From Cryptomeria japonica (taxonomy: Eukaryota > Streptophyta > Pinopsida > Cupressales > Cupressaceae): a stretch of 64,000 bases of DNA. Location: contig NC_081405.1 of NCBI RefSeq assembly GCF_030272615.1, positions 605,662,177 to 605,726,176 on the forward strand, given 5' to 3'. Below are positions 36,136 to 47,645 of the stretch, one piece after another; the first letter of the stretch is position 1, and every line of letters starts with the position of its first letter. The notes below the pieces were generated by a model that saw only the letters and a program-made list of their open reading frames with translations, was not told the origin of the DNA and made no database searches. A program made the translations under genes and the position numbers.

Positions 36136-37639
36136 TAAACTGCCCTGAAATATTTTGACTTGGTTGTTTTTCTGCAATTTTGGAATTTTGCCTTGAGATT
36201 TTAGTGTTGATAGATGATTTTCTGAAATAATGAATGAAAGCATGGCACCAAAGAGACAACCATTTTGCTTAATCTAAGCAATAAGTGTATGTTCTATGAG
36301 GATGTGTTCAAATCCCCAATGTTTCAACAGGTTTAGATATAACATGTACTTCAATCAGACTCTTTATTCAAGGGTCATAAGCAATATCATATCCCACTAG
36401 TCTCGATACTCCGTCAGCTCAAACAGTCGTGTCACCCCCTAAGGGGCACCTGTTTTTTTGCCTTTTGCTAAAAATTAACCCAAAGTGAATTGTTTCTCAG
36501 TTGAGTAGTTATCTTGGGAGATATATGGTGAGCGATCTTGGGGGCGGATTCTTCCCCACCCTTGCACTATGATATTGTAAATGTCTGGTTACTGACTCGG
36601 CTCAAAGTTTCTATGCTAAGGTTTGTAATCAAGCTTCATGTTCAGTCGTCGGTGATAAACTCCCTTAGGAGGCTTCCCAACCTTTAGAACAAAGGCTTTA
36701 CATATCTCAAGGATACTGGGGGAAGGCTAATCGCTGTGCGCAACCGTTGAAAAGGATTTTCATCACTTTCCACTTTTGATTATAGTGGGTTGGAACACTT
36801 GGCTTCAAAGTTGTTTCCCACTTCACACTGGCCAAAGAATGACTTTAAGAGTTTTTCAACCCCTCGGGAAGGCAAGCCTGCTAAAGGATGTAAATGCTTG
36901 AAGTACAAAAAGCTTAAGAGTGGTTTGGCTTTTTGATCACCCAATTAAGGGGATAGCATATACCTTCCACTTTCGAGACAAAGCACACGAGTTCTTTTTA
37001 TCCCTTCAAAGCAATGATTTGTTAATCCTAGATGGAGATGTTGCTCCACGAAAACATGGTGTTCTTTTTAACTTTTCAACACAATGATTTTCTAATCTGA
37101 AAAGAAGAACTTGGTCAACAAAATGAACACGATGTTTTGTCAACAAAAGAAATCAAGCGAAAGGGGAAGATTTTCCCTCTTTCGTTGCAAAATAAAAGAC
37201 TTTTGAGCCTTGGTGTGATTCTTTACTTTGCTAAAACCTAAGATGGATCCTTTTATACACTAAAGGATGGTGAAGTTCTTTTTAATCCATTTGTTTGCAA
37301 AACTTTGAAAAACAAAATTAATTTGTTCCTTTTACAACCCAATGTAAAAAAAATTCTCTCCTAGAAAAGCAAGGAAAAATTTGTTTTGTGGTTCTTTTTA
37401 AAGCCCAAAATAAAAGTGAGTTCAGTTTTAAGAAGAATTAAAAGAATTTCAAATTTTAACTAACTTAACTAAGTTAGTAAAAACTTTAAACTATCTTAAT
37501 GGTCCTAAATTGAGCTCCTATCTACAAGAAATTTGTTAGAACCCTACAAAATAACAAGTAAAATCGTTAGACAATCTGTGGACTTTAACAAGTCTAAATT
37601 TTTCACATTCGGTTACAGTTTCTAGTTTTTGCTTCAATC

Positions 37640-37908
37640 TGTGATGCGCTACAGAACAAACTATACGTGCTACAAGGTAATATGGATGCGCTATCAAAAA
37701 GGCCTGACGCGCTGAACTGTGTTTCAGATGTTCTACTCTATTTTTCTCCTGCACTGAGACCTACAGGAAAGTATTAGTGGGGATGATGCGTTAAGGTAAA
37801 GACTGCACGCACTAGAGAATAGACCCCATGCGCTAAACAGTGCACTGGATGTGCTAAAAGATCCACCAAATGCTCTAAGTGATGTTCCCTACGCGCTAAT
37901 TCCTATTT
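37640..37908 (-). repeat. TATGCGCTAA word cluster, leader, second
   Basis: About ten copies (GATGCGCTACAG, CATGCGCTAAAC, GATGTGCTAAAA, TACGCGCTAATT) just inside the 5' LTR and PBS. Same orientation as the cluster at 35785-36135. Confidence 0.8.
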
Positions 37909-37965
37909 CCTGTGTACCTGCAAAAGTGTTTATTTCTTAAAACCGATTTGATTAATGGGGTAGTA

Positions 37966-37982
37966 CCCCACAGTGGGCACCA
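37966..37982 (-). other. Primer-binding site of the Tat element
   Basis: The minus strand reads TGGTGCCCACTGTGGGG four bases after the 5' LTR end. The TGGYGCCCAC(C/T)GTGGGG type is common in plant Tat/Athila elements. It confirms the minus orientation. Confidence 0.8.
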
Positions 37983-37986
37983 AAAA

Positions 37987-39401
37987 TGTATGTGGGAAAA
38001 GCAGGGCGATGAAACTTAAAATGTGAAAAATGAAGTTCAAAGAGGCATGTCCACACACCCACAGGACTTCTTGGTGCAAGTTATGGAGTCATGAATAATG
38101 ACTCAACTTCCCAAGGATGGTTCCATGGTTCTCTATCTCACAAGGTCCCTCAAGCCAATGCCTTTGCTCTCAGATCACTGAGCAAAGTGGCTTAGGGATG
38201 ACAAATACAAGAACGAGGGATGCTTATAATTGATTTAGTTATGAAAATGCATCCTATCTATGCATGATTCTACAAATGCAATAAACTAGATTATAAGATG
38301 ACAAGATTAGTAGCAATACTATCCTAACATGATATACTAGTTTATGAATTAAGCTAATGATAAGGGAAATGGTCTAAAATGCTTATTAGATTTATCCCTA
38401 TAACAAAGAGAAGCTAGATGTGTTAATAAAATTGAGCATAAATGAGATACTAAAGCTTGCATGGATCCTTAAAATGGAGGAATGAGAGCTCTATTTATAG
38501 TGAAAATAGGGCAATGGATGGTCAGGATTGAAAGAGTTAATCAAGGGTCAAGTTTGAAAGTTGTCAATCCATGTTTTCAATTTTCACCAATGAAATGGTG
38601 ACAATTGTCAACATAAGGCTGGTTGAGAGGAGATGTAAGAAGCATTAAATGCTTGAGAAGACCTCATGGTTACCCTAGGAGGTAAGGGTTAAGGTTAGGT
38701 TAGGGTTATCCATTGGATAAAGCTTTTACCCAAGGGGTAAACTCTTGTGCAAAGGTTAAAGGAATAACCATGGTCAAAGCAATAAATGCTTGATGAGACC
38801 CTTGGGTTAGATGGAGTTTGAGATAGACAAAAAGTCTCTAATCATGCCACTAAGGGTTAGTTAACCATTAATGATTTGAAGACTTTGGGGACAAATTTTT
38901 AAGAGTCCTTCCAAATTTGGGGGCATTGATAAAGGCTTTAATGCCTTTTGAAGACTTTACTCCAAATTTGAGAAGTGACCTCCTCAAATTTAGGGAAAGG
39001 GGATAATGGATGGGTTTAGGTTAATTGATTAGGATTAGATGGATTCTAGAAGAAATTAGGATTAGGGTTAGGAGGCAAGTATGTAGGAAAATGCAAGTGG
39101 GTGAGGGAAAATAGAATTAATTAAAATAAATTGCTTTATTTCAATTTAGTTGCAAGTTGGGGATTTAAATAAATTAGATTTATTTAATTGGGGTAAACTA
39201 TTTAATTAAATGTGAATTTAATTAAAAGTAGAGAGAAGGGTTTTAATTAAATAAAATGATTTATTCAATTAAATGATGCAAAGAGGACTTAAGTGAATTT
39301 AACTAAATAAATTGAATAATTTACTTAATTAAATAGAGGAATGAGAATAAAATGAACATTAAATATTCATTTAGGAATATGGTCATTTTTATACGTCTAC
39401 A
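37987..39401 (-). repeat. 5' LTR of the Tat element
   Basis: 1,415 bp. On the minus strand it starts TGTAGACG and ends CACATACA. It is the partner of 13219-14645. Confidence 0.9.
38492..38499 (-). promoter_or_regulatory. TATA box of the Tat 5' LTR
   Basis: The minus strand reads CTATAAATAGAG, a near-ideal plant TATA box in the middle of the LTR. It would drive the genomic RNA leftward. The same box is in the 3' LTR. Confidence 0.7.
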
Positions 39402-40760
39402 CTTTCAATCATCACAGTCAATGAGATTACATTCTGTTGAGGTATTTTGTTGAAAGCGTGAGTGACATATTGTGCATATCGAGAAAATCATTGTATTTTG
39501 TGGGGTGACATCTCTAAAGTTTCACTGTCAAATAGTTCATGTGCCTTATCTTGCTCTCACATTTTGAATGTGTGTCTACCTCATATTGTTATAACTTCGA
39601 TATCTGACAAAAACCCATTTCTTTTTCTCTTTGATGGATGCCCATACACTATTTCAAACTTCTCATTTCAGCACGAGTGCAATGCTAGTAAAGTTCATGG
39701 ATTTCGGATATACACCTGCAACTATGAAATGCATTTGTTTGAACATTTGGAAATCTTTTTCAACATCTCCATTTTGTGCAGTCTGCAACTATTGCATCTC
39801 ATGGGACAATATGTTGCATATTCAATTTGAGTGGCTCACACACCATTGCTCTTTGTGCACATTTATGTTTGTGCTCCACATATTGCATACAATCCTATGA
39901 ACCTTAATTGAATGTTGATATTCTATCTTGGAACTCCAGTTCTTGCTAAAGAAAGATTCACAATGTTATCCTCAAGTTAGTTATAATAACTAACTCTTCT
40001 TTCACACTTTTCTTTCGGAATACAAACTTACCGATATGTTTTTCATCGATGAGATGAATATGTGCATTGGTATTTTAGTTATGTGAGATAACTCAAATAG
40101 AATCATTATGATGAGGGCTTCACTTTCGGTGATTTGTAAAAATGTTATAAGTTATCCATAGAGTTGATAATTTGTGAATGATGGCAGTTACTTTATGTCA
40201 TCAGAATGTTTGAAAACTACAACAACCTATTGATGACGTTAATAAATTGAGCTTTTGGTAACTTAATAAACTTGAAAAAGTCCCCAACTTATGAGTGAGT
40301 TATAATAACTAACTTTTCATACTTGTAATGTATCGGCATCCTTCGAAACTTGAACAACTCACTGACAAGTGAAGAACTAAGTGGAGTGAATCGGTCTCTT
40401 TCAAATCTTTGTAAACTAGCCCATAAATATCATTTTGATATGCAATTTGATGAAAGCTCTATTTTCAACAATTTAACTTATTTATTTCATTGGAAACTTG
40501 GATGGCCTGTGTAATTATGCGAAGTGACAAATCAATTTTTAATAACCGATTCATTTGGTACTTGTTGTTATACGTTTGAGAGCCTCCTTAAAAATGCCTA
40601 TGCATGACATATCGATGAGAATATCTAACAATAATCTCAATTAAATGATATGTTTATGAACACATTTGTCATTTTTGAGAGCTTTAACATTATGGTATAT
40701 CATGCAATCATGACATTCCTTGAGAAATACTTGTTATACTACCCACATGCCTAGTTCGTG
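39402..40760 (-). pseudogene. PPR protein remnant, upstream part
   Basis: Minus-strand reading shows weak but ordered PPR phrases broken by many stops and shifts: CIGIFKEALK near 40590, GLVYKDLKETDSLHL near 40420, LYAICGA near 39880, MGIHQREKEMGF near 39620, and NVISLTVMI right at the Tat junction. The last fits directly onto AKNGLLKEALKIY at 13218 on the other side, as in the usual PPR (..VVSWNAMIAGYAKNG..). So the two parts are one gene split by the Tat insertion. Decay is heavier than in the Tat element, implying an older pseudogene. Confidence 0.55.
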
Positions 40761-40776
40761 CCTTTGCATTTCATAG

Positions 40777-41743
40777 CTAAAACCCAAAGAGCTTGTAGAT
40801 GATGGAAGATACTTTTAGTGAGGAGCTTATCAATTTGAGGAGTTTGACATGAACGTTTAAAATTTTGCAAGTTAAAAATAGGGCTAACAGGTTCTTAAAG
40901 TATAACCATGATCCCCAATTATTGGTGATACCTAACTCAGGCTTAAGGTCCTTGGGTCTGAGAAATTCCTTTGACATTGGGCTTAGATACAACCTAACCT
41001 CTTTTTGCAAAATAATTAAAAGTTTTCTTACAAAGAAATTTTCAAAGACCAAATAATTTGACTCATCCATATGTGAATCCCAAATATAGGTCCATTCCTG
41101 AACTGGAAGTTGTTCTCCTTTAGTCATGGTTACAATGTGCAAATTAGGATGTCATACCTTAAGACCTTTATATAGGAATATATGCATCGGGAGAGGGTAA
41201 TACTTGAAAACTATCAATTTTCCAAATTTTGAAATCACATAGGGCATTATGCAAACCTTGAGCCACCAAAGAGGCATAGTCAAAAGGCCTATTGATATCC
41301 CTGCTTTGGATATCCATACAAATCATCAACATCCAATTTAGAATCAAATTCCTTGCATCTGCAGCACACACTTGACACAAAGCATAGTATGTGTCTAGAA
41401 AATAATTAATAAACAAATTTGTGCTATAAGGGGTAGTTTGTTGTGGTGTGAAATTTCTATCATTCCCCTTTATGTTTGGAGGCCTGAAAGATGTCAATTT
41501 TCTCCTATTCAAGAGCTCATTCTTCTTGTACTCCATATCTAGATTATGTGGATCAATAGCCTAATCTTTGTTAGGGTTGAGCATAAACACATCGTTGATG
41601 ACATCTCCAGTGATCTCTGTTACCTTGTCACCTTCACTAGATACAATTTCTCTAGTATTAGGCTTATAAGCAGTGATTGCAACAATCAATTCAACATTCA
41701 CATAGACATAGACATTGGCACTACTATCCTTATCAAATTGCAA
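40777..41743 (-). pseudogene. Decayed protein of unknown family
   Basis: A minus-strand reading runs 41743-41168 in one frame with one TAG at 41561, then 41142-40777 after a frameshift. Recognisable text includes NRRKLTSFRPPNIKGNDRN, NRPFDYASLVAQGLHNAL, VQEWTYIWDSHM and RPKDLKPELGITNNWGSW. I do not recognise the family. Composition and aromatic spacing suggest a transposon accessory protein like that at 9477-11625, which could be its downstream half. Confidence 0.4.
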
Positions 41744-42283
41744 TTCTATATATTGGGCACTAGATTTCTCTCCATCTTTTTGTTATACCCTCTTCTCTAG
41801 AAGTTGAAACCCCTCGGTGGAATCGATGCATCTCTAATTCTTGCAAAGCAGTCAATAATGAATTCATTCGGCTTGGACCCTGGCTTTGATCTCTTCTATG
41901 TCTTTGTTTATCCAGGGAATTGGATAATGATCTCCTTAGAAAAATTTCTCTTTCCCAAACTAGAGGACTCTTCTATATCTAGGGTTAGGGTTTTATAGAG
42001 AAACTCAATGAAATAGAAATGAGAGGCCTTTTAAAATTCAGCTCAAGCTAAACCCTTTGCACTCACACAACAATAAGCAATCTAGAATTATACAGAGAAG
42101 GTCACAAGCTAATAGGAATGCAATGAAAATGCAGACGATAATTGCTTCTCAAAAACCCTAATTATGAGAGCGTGAGTATACAAAAAAATTTCAGAACATG
42201 CAGAGCATTGTAAATATAAATTAGAGAAATATTGGTGCTAAAATAGTTAAAAAATTCATATCATAATGGGAAAAATGGGTTCA
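41744..42283. other. Gene-free sequence
   Basis: Nothing recognised. It ends with the left copy of the TSD GTTCA (42279-42283) of the element to the right. Confidence 0.5.
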
Positions 42284-44405
42284 TGGTGCAGTCAAGGTAG
42301 GGAGATCCAATGAAGGACATCCCCGCCTTGCATCTCATAACACAAATCATCATGAAAGATACCGGCATAAAAAAAATACTGGGTGTAGTCAAGGTAGGGA
42401 GATCCAATCAAGGACATCCTTATCTTGTATCTCATAACACAAATCACCATGAAAGATATTGGCATAACACAAAACACTATGCAAGATACCAGTAACAAAA
42501 CACAAGGTCTAAGTGGTAAGAAACCTTAACCGGTAGAAGCAACACACAATATAACTGGTAACAAATAAATCCATCATTACATTCAGCTACATAACTACAT
42601 AAGCCTTCAGTGGCTACACATGCTAGACCACGGCCTAGGATTAAAAAATAATTCATGCAACACAAATCTAAGATCCACAGATCTTTTGCTCAAAAAATCA
42701 GTCTTCGATAACAGTCTGCAATATTCTACACTGATCTGGACTTCAGTCTCCCCGAACTAGAATCTCTTCGGAAACTACATCTTCACTTGATCTCTATTTT
42801 CTCTGATCTTTTTCCTTTCTCTTCTCTCTAAAATGAATCTTTAAACTTTCCCTTTATACCATCTACAAGAAATAAAAACTCAATCAAGTCAGCCAAAGAC
42901 CAACCGGTTCATGATGAAACATGCAAACAATAACATGTTGGCCCAAATCACCAAGAACATCTTCCAATGTATAAAATATAATGTGGTCCTTCGGGAACAT
43001 CGGAAAAGGCTCAAAGCAACATCGCTCTACGATCCGCAAGTTACGAAAATCACCCGTAGCTTGATTCCATACACTGCAAAACCAACCGGTAAGAGCACAC
43101 CAATACTAGGCCAATACCAGGATCGATGTCTCATCGGGATCAAATCAAGGTGTTAGTTTGAACTACTCTGGTGCTCCTGCATTAGACTCTCAGGGTTAAT
43201 TGAAAAGTGAGACCCATCACTTGATTTGGTTCGGCAATGTACTTGCAACTGCCTTAGGGTTTCTACGGTCTGACTACAAGTTTTGGTTGCGTCTCCTTGG
43301 CGATCTACCAGTCCACCTTGCAGCATGCCTTGGTTCGGTGATTTGGTCAAGTCTCCACCCACTAAGTGCCTCAAGATCAAGCTCTAGGTTCATCGGTCTA
43401 CTTGCAAGCCTTGTACTGCCTCACGTTTGGCGATCTGAACAAGTCTACAAGTTGCCTCAACTTCCTTTCCAACCAACTAGTACATAACTGGGTCTTCCTC
43501 GATCAATAGATTCACAAACCAACTCTGATACCACTTGGTGCAGTCAAGGTAGGGAGATCCAATGAAGGACATCCCTGCCTTGTAGCTCATAACATAAATT
43601 ACCATGAAAGATACCAGCATAACACAAAACACTTGGTGTAGTTAAGGTAGGGAGATCCAATGAAGGACATTCCCACCTTGCAGCTCATAACACAAATCAC
43701 CATGAAAGATATCGGCATAACACAAAACACTATGCAAGATACCGGCAACCGATAACAAAACACAAGGTCTAACCGGTAAGCAAGCTTAACCGATAGAAGC
43801 AACACACAATATAACTGGTAACAAATAAATCCATCATTATATTCATCTAAAGAATTACATAAGCCTTAAGTGGCTACACATGTTGGACCACAACCGAGGA
43901 TTACAAAACAATCCATGCAACACAAATCTAAGATTCGTAGATCTTTTGCTCAACAAATCGATCTCTGGTAACAGTCTGCACTGATCCGGACTTCAGTCTC
44001 CCCAAACTAGAATCTCTCTTAAAACTATATCTTCACTCATCTCTCTTCTCTTTGAAATGAATCTCTAAACTTTCCCTTTATACCATCCACAAGAAATAAC
44101 TCGATCAAGTCGGCCAAAGACCAACCGGTTCATGATGAAATGTGCAAATGACAACACGTCGACCCAAATCACCAAGAATAACTTCCAATGCATAAAATTT
44201 CACACAGTCCTCCAGGAACATCTAAAAAAGGCTCAAAGCAACATCGCTCAATGATCCGCAAGTTATAGAAATCACCTACACTTGATTCCATAAACTGCAA
44301 AACCAACCGGTAAGAGCACACCAATATTGGGCCAATACCGGGATTGATCTCTCACTGGGATCAAATCAAGGTGCCGGTTTGAACTACTCTAGTGCTCCTG
44401 CATCA
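42284..44405 (-). mobile_element. Small LTR element without coding (TRIM-like)
   Basis: 2,122 bp with LTRs at 42284-43184 and 43536-44405 and perfect TSD GTTCA (42279-42283, 44406-44410). The interior is only 351 bp and has no ORF. On the minus strand a PBS follows the right LTR. Each LTR holds an internal duplication of about 100 bp (copies 104 bp apart, AAGGTAGGGAGATCCAATGA at each start) and a TATA-like GGTATAAAGGGAAAG. The plan is that of a terminal-repeat retrotransposon in miniature, though its LTRs are longer than most. The left LTR's outer end has TA for TG on the minus strand. Confidence 0.85.
43519..43533 (-). other. PBS of the TRIM-like element
   Basis: The minus strand reads TGGTATCAGAGTTGG two bases after the 5' LTR. 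TGGTATCAGAGC-type PBSs pair with initiator-Met tRNA and are typical of Ty1/copia and TRIM elements. Confidence 0.85.
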
Positions 44406-44410
44406 GTTCA

Positions 44411-45326
44411 TTAACTACGAGCACATATGTTGGTGTGATGGTGGGAGATATTCATTGCATTTGATATTTGAACATTGGGGCCCCAACAATAAATTCTTGA
44501 TCAGTCAGTGACGAATGAGAAGTGGGCACGTAGGAAACTTAATATTTTGCATTTTTCATTTTGCCTTCAAGCCTTTGCAGCATTGTGGAGTTAGCTAGGC
44601 CATGCATTTCTTCCTAATCATGCAATCATGTGGCAATCTTAGTCCTCAATCACTTGTGAAAGTGTCTCCCTTTATCGCACTTAGAAGCAAGGAGCATAGG
44701 TCCCACACTCTTACTGTGTGGCATAGCTACCCATGCGTCCTTGTCTTATTGGTTGAAACACTTCTCATCATCCTTTGCAGGTCCTACATGCCACATTCGT
44801 AGTGGTGTTGCAGAATTAGACTTTGGATGTGCCTTCAATCAATCGTGCAATCACCCTGACCATTGATCTTGTTCAAACTATTCACTTCATAAGATGTAGA
44901 GGATGCAACCATACCAGGCCCACCTTTCCGCCATGTCAACTTATCCTTCACATGATGCTTTTTCATTGGTCCACATACATGCACAGTAAGCTCAAGAAGG
45001 TCCCACCTACCACATAAGAGATGAGGTTGCAGAGTTAGCTTTAACTAGCCCATTGATCTAATTGCACAAACATGTGTAAATACTAGTCATAGATTTGATC
45101 AAAGATAAGGGACCATTAAGCAACAAAAGAAAAGGGGCAAACCAGATAGCTAACACAAGGGGTTGATCATCAGAACTACATAATGGGCCTTAAAAGACAA
45201 CTTAAGACACTAGAAACTAGCTATCAAAGGTCACCATTAAAAAAGAACAAAAAGAGAACGCAAAACAGCTTGGACTTAGGATTTAGGGTTTTAGACTTAA
45301 AACTTTTAAAACACAGAAGATAAGCC
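44411..45326. other. Gene-free sequence
   Basis: No gene, RNA or repeat recognised. Open frames are short and unlike any family. Confidence 0.5.
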
Positions 45327-46170
45327 CTAAACCTTATGGCAGAAAAATTTCAAAAAGAACCCCAATAGGAACATGTTGTGCGGGATGTGCGATGAGTGGA
45401 GGAGGAATGGAGGGAGCATGTTGATATGATAAAGGAGTAATGATAGGTAGCTTTGGGACATAGGGACCCAAAATAGATTTAGGAGATGAAGGGAAAGGAA
45501 GTTTAGCTTGTGGACTAGCAACTTTGGATGCCATTGGATATTTTTCTTTTTTAATGCATTACTTCTTTTTCTTTGGGATCCACATTTTTTTGCTTTTGCT
45601 TTGGTTGGCCTTTGTGGCCTTTGGGATTTATTGTATTATTTTATCTAATCTTTCTTTGTTTGAGCATGTCTTTTTTAGTGGAGATGGTCATTTTTATATT
45701 GTTGTGGATGTTTAGCTTTATGCATTTTTTATTTGGCATCCAAACTGCTACTAGTAGCCTTGGAAGAAGTGTGTGAAGGTGCGGGAGATGGAGGGAATAT
45801 GAATGGAGTGATGGATGTAGGATGTTGGATAGAATGTGGGGATATGTGTCTTTGTTAATCCTGAATAGGAATTAAAGGAGCAGGATATTTATGGTAGGTG
45901 ATGGGAATGTGGGATTTGTGTATGGGGGGATGAGTACGGTAAGGTGGAGGATGGGTTTTTGGAATATAAGGGCCCAAAATGGATTTAGCATGTGGGAGAT
46001 ATGTGATGGTGGACTTTTGGATATAGAGACCCAAAATGGATTTAGAGGATGAAGGAGGGAGATGGGTGGTTGTTTTGGCTTTATATGATGGAGGAAGGGG
46101 GATGGCAATAATGGTTTGGAGGAACGATGGGAAGATGGGATGGTAGGTTTGGAAAAACACTTGGATTTTG
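45327..46170 (-). pseudogene. Proline-rich reading with SILGPY repeats
   Basis: On the minus strand in different frames the phrase SPKSILGPYVPK (45480) recurs as SKSILGLYIQK (46025) and AKSILGPYIPK (45970). It is embedded in Pro/His-rich text with frameshifts. It lies downstream of the G-patch reading at 46205-46456 and probably belonged to the same polyprotein. Family unknown. Confidence 0.4.
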
Positions 46171-46699
46171 CATTAGTTGTACCAACAGTTTTGGATGAAT
46201 TTCCCTAGGATATATAACCAAGACCATGAAATCCTAGATGTTCTTTGACATCAATGTGATCCAAATTACCTTGCTTGTGTAGGCCTAAGCCTTTACCTTG
46301 ATAGTTCATTTTTTTTAGCATTTTATCTAAAATGGGATACTTGTTCTCTGGGTAACAAGATGCGAGTCCTTTATCTGATGGAAGAGAATGGATGATTAAC
46401 ATGAGGTGTTCTTCTACTGCAAGTGAACCACCGTGGATGAATGTAAGTGAACCCAAGAGATAAAGTGATGGTGGTGGGATGGTTTGGATAAGAGGTAATA
46501 AAGGATCAAGAAGTGAAGCATATGGGATGGGAGGATCTTGACTTAGATGAGGGGATGATAAGGGCTCTTGAGATGGAGTAGATAGGATGGTAGGATCTTG
46601 ATTTTGGTAGATGGATATATCTATATTCTCTAGAACAAGATCTTAGCATGATAGGATTCATTCAAATGGCAATATGGAAGATTCATCAACTGGGGTCAT

Positions 46700-47030
46700 T
46701 GGAGTGGATGGAAAGATAGGAGGTTCATTGAATGGGATAGATGGAGTGGATGGAAGGATGGGAGGTTCTTCAACTAGGGTAGATGGAGTGGAAAGAAGGA
46801 TGGGAGGATCTTCAATTGGGGTCAATGGAGTGGATAGAAGGATAGGAGGCTCTTCAAAGGGGATGGATGGAGTGGATGTAAGGATGCAAGGTTCTTCAAC
46901 TAGGGTAAATGGAGTGGAAGGAAATATGGGAGGCTCTTTGATTACGGTAGATGGAGTGGAAGGAAGGATGAGAGGTTCTTTGATTTGGCTAGATGGAGTG
47001 GAAGGAAGGATGGGAGGTTCATGGGATTGA
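46700..47030 (-). repeat. 42-bp coding tandem repeat, eight copies
   Basis: GGAGTGGA recurs at 46701, 46743, 46785, 46827, 46869, 46911, 46953 and 46995, exactly 42 bp apart. Units encode 14-residue Pro-rich repeats on the minus strand. Substitutions but no length changes were seen, so the frame was under constraint. Confidence 0.9.
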
Positions 47031-47149
47031 TTTTGAATAATGGTAGGAATAGGAGATGGGGATTTTGGTTGGATGGTCTCAATGGATGAGATAGTTTTGA
47101 TGGTGTTAGGAGGTGCACGAGGAATGATAAGTGTGGGAGGTGGAAGGGA

Positions 47150-47580
47150 AGTTGTAGAAATGGAGGGAATGGAAAGTGGTGGGTTGAGATAAGATGGAGT
47201 GAACGATGGTGGATTAAGGAAGGATGGGGTGGACAAAGGTGTTTTGGTGTACGATGAAGTGGAGTATGGTGGATTAAGGTAGGATGGGGTAGGCAAAAAA
47301 AATTTGATGCACAATGGAGTGGAGGATGGTGGATTAAGGTAGGATGGGGTGGACAAAGTTGTTTTAATGCACAATGGAGTCGAGGATGGTGGATTAAGGT
47401 ATTATGTGGTGGAGGAAGTCATTTTGATGTAAAATGGAGTTGAGGATGGTGGATTGAGGTAGGATGGGATGGACGAAGTCATTTTGATGTACGATGGAGT
47501 GGAGGATGGTGGATTGAGGTAGGATGAAGTGGACGGTATGGATGGAGGCTTGAGGTAAGATGGGGGATTAAAAGTGGATG
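47150..47580 (-). repeat. 60-bp coding tandem repeat, about seven copies
   Basis: GGTGGATTRAGG recurs at 47208, 47268, 47328, 47388, 47448 and 47508, exactly 60 bp apart. Units encode 20-residue repeats (LSTPSYLNPPSSTPLCIK) on the minus strand. They degenerate towards 47640. Confidence 0.9.
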
Positions 47581-47645
47581 AAACATTAGGATTGGATGAA
47601 ATCTTGAGATAGGATGGAGGATTAGGATTGGATGGAGACTTGAGG

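Larger units (their letters stand above)
35151..37965 (-). other. Long leader of the Tat element
   Basis: About 2.8 kb between PBS and gag with no convincing coding sequence. It holds two clusters of the CCTATGCGCTAA word (listed separately). The rest (36190-37630) has T-rich and poly-A-rich stretches and no recognisable gene, RNA or repeat. Confidence 0.6.
13219..39401 (-). mobile_element. Giant Tat-lineage Ty3/gypsy retrotransposon
   Basis: This is a complete but disabled element, 26,183 bp including a 7.8-kb nested insertion, so about 18.4 kb itself. The two LTRs (1,427 and 1,415 bp) differ by roughly 3% by eye. On the minus strand the order is 5' LTR, PBS, long leader, gag, protease, G-patch-like segment, RT, RNase H, a second RNase H, integrase, a 5-kb tail with an antisense gene, PPT and 3' LTR. 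Two RNase H regions and an antisense accessory ORF between pol and the 3' LTR are known features of the Tat/Ogre lineage. The flanks are the two halves of one PPR pseudogene. The expected 5-bp TSD is imperfect (GTTTT versus CTTTC on the plus strand). Confidence 0.9.
46205..47645 (-). pseudogene. Pro-rich repeat protein with G-patch
   Basis: One minus-strand frame runs from 47645 to 46205 with a few stops (for example at 46656 and 46641). The upstream part is built of 20-residue and 14-residue Pro/Ser/Thr repeats (PPILPSTPSIPFEE). The downstream part has LTFIHGGSLAVEEHLML, then MNYQGKGLGLHKQGN and LGFHGLGY, a G-patch-like ending comparable to that in the Tat pol linker. This suggests a decayed retroelement polyprotein rather than a cell-wall protein. 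The copia element at 47646 cuts off its upstream end. Confidence 0.5.
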
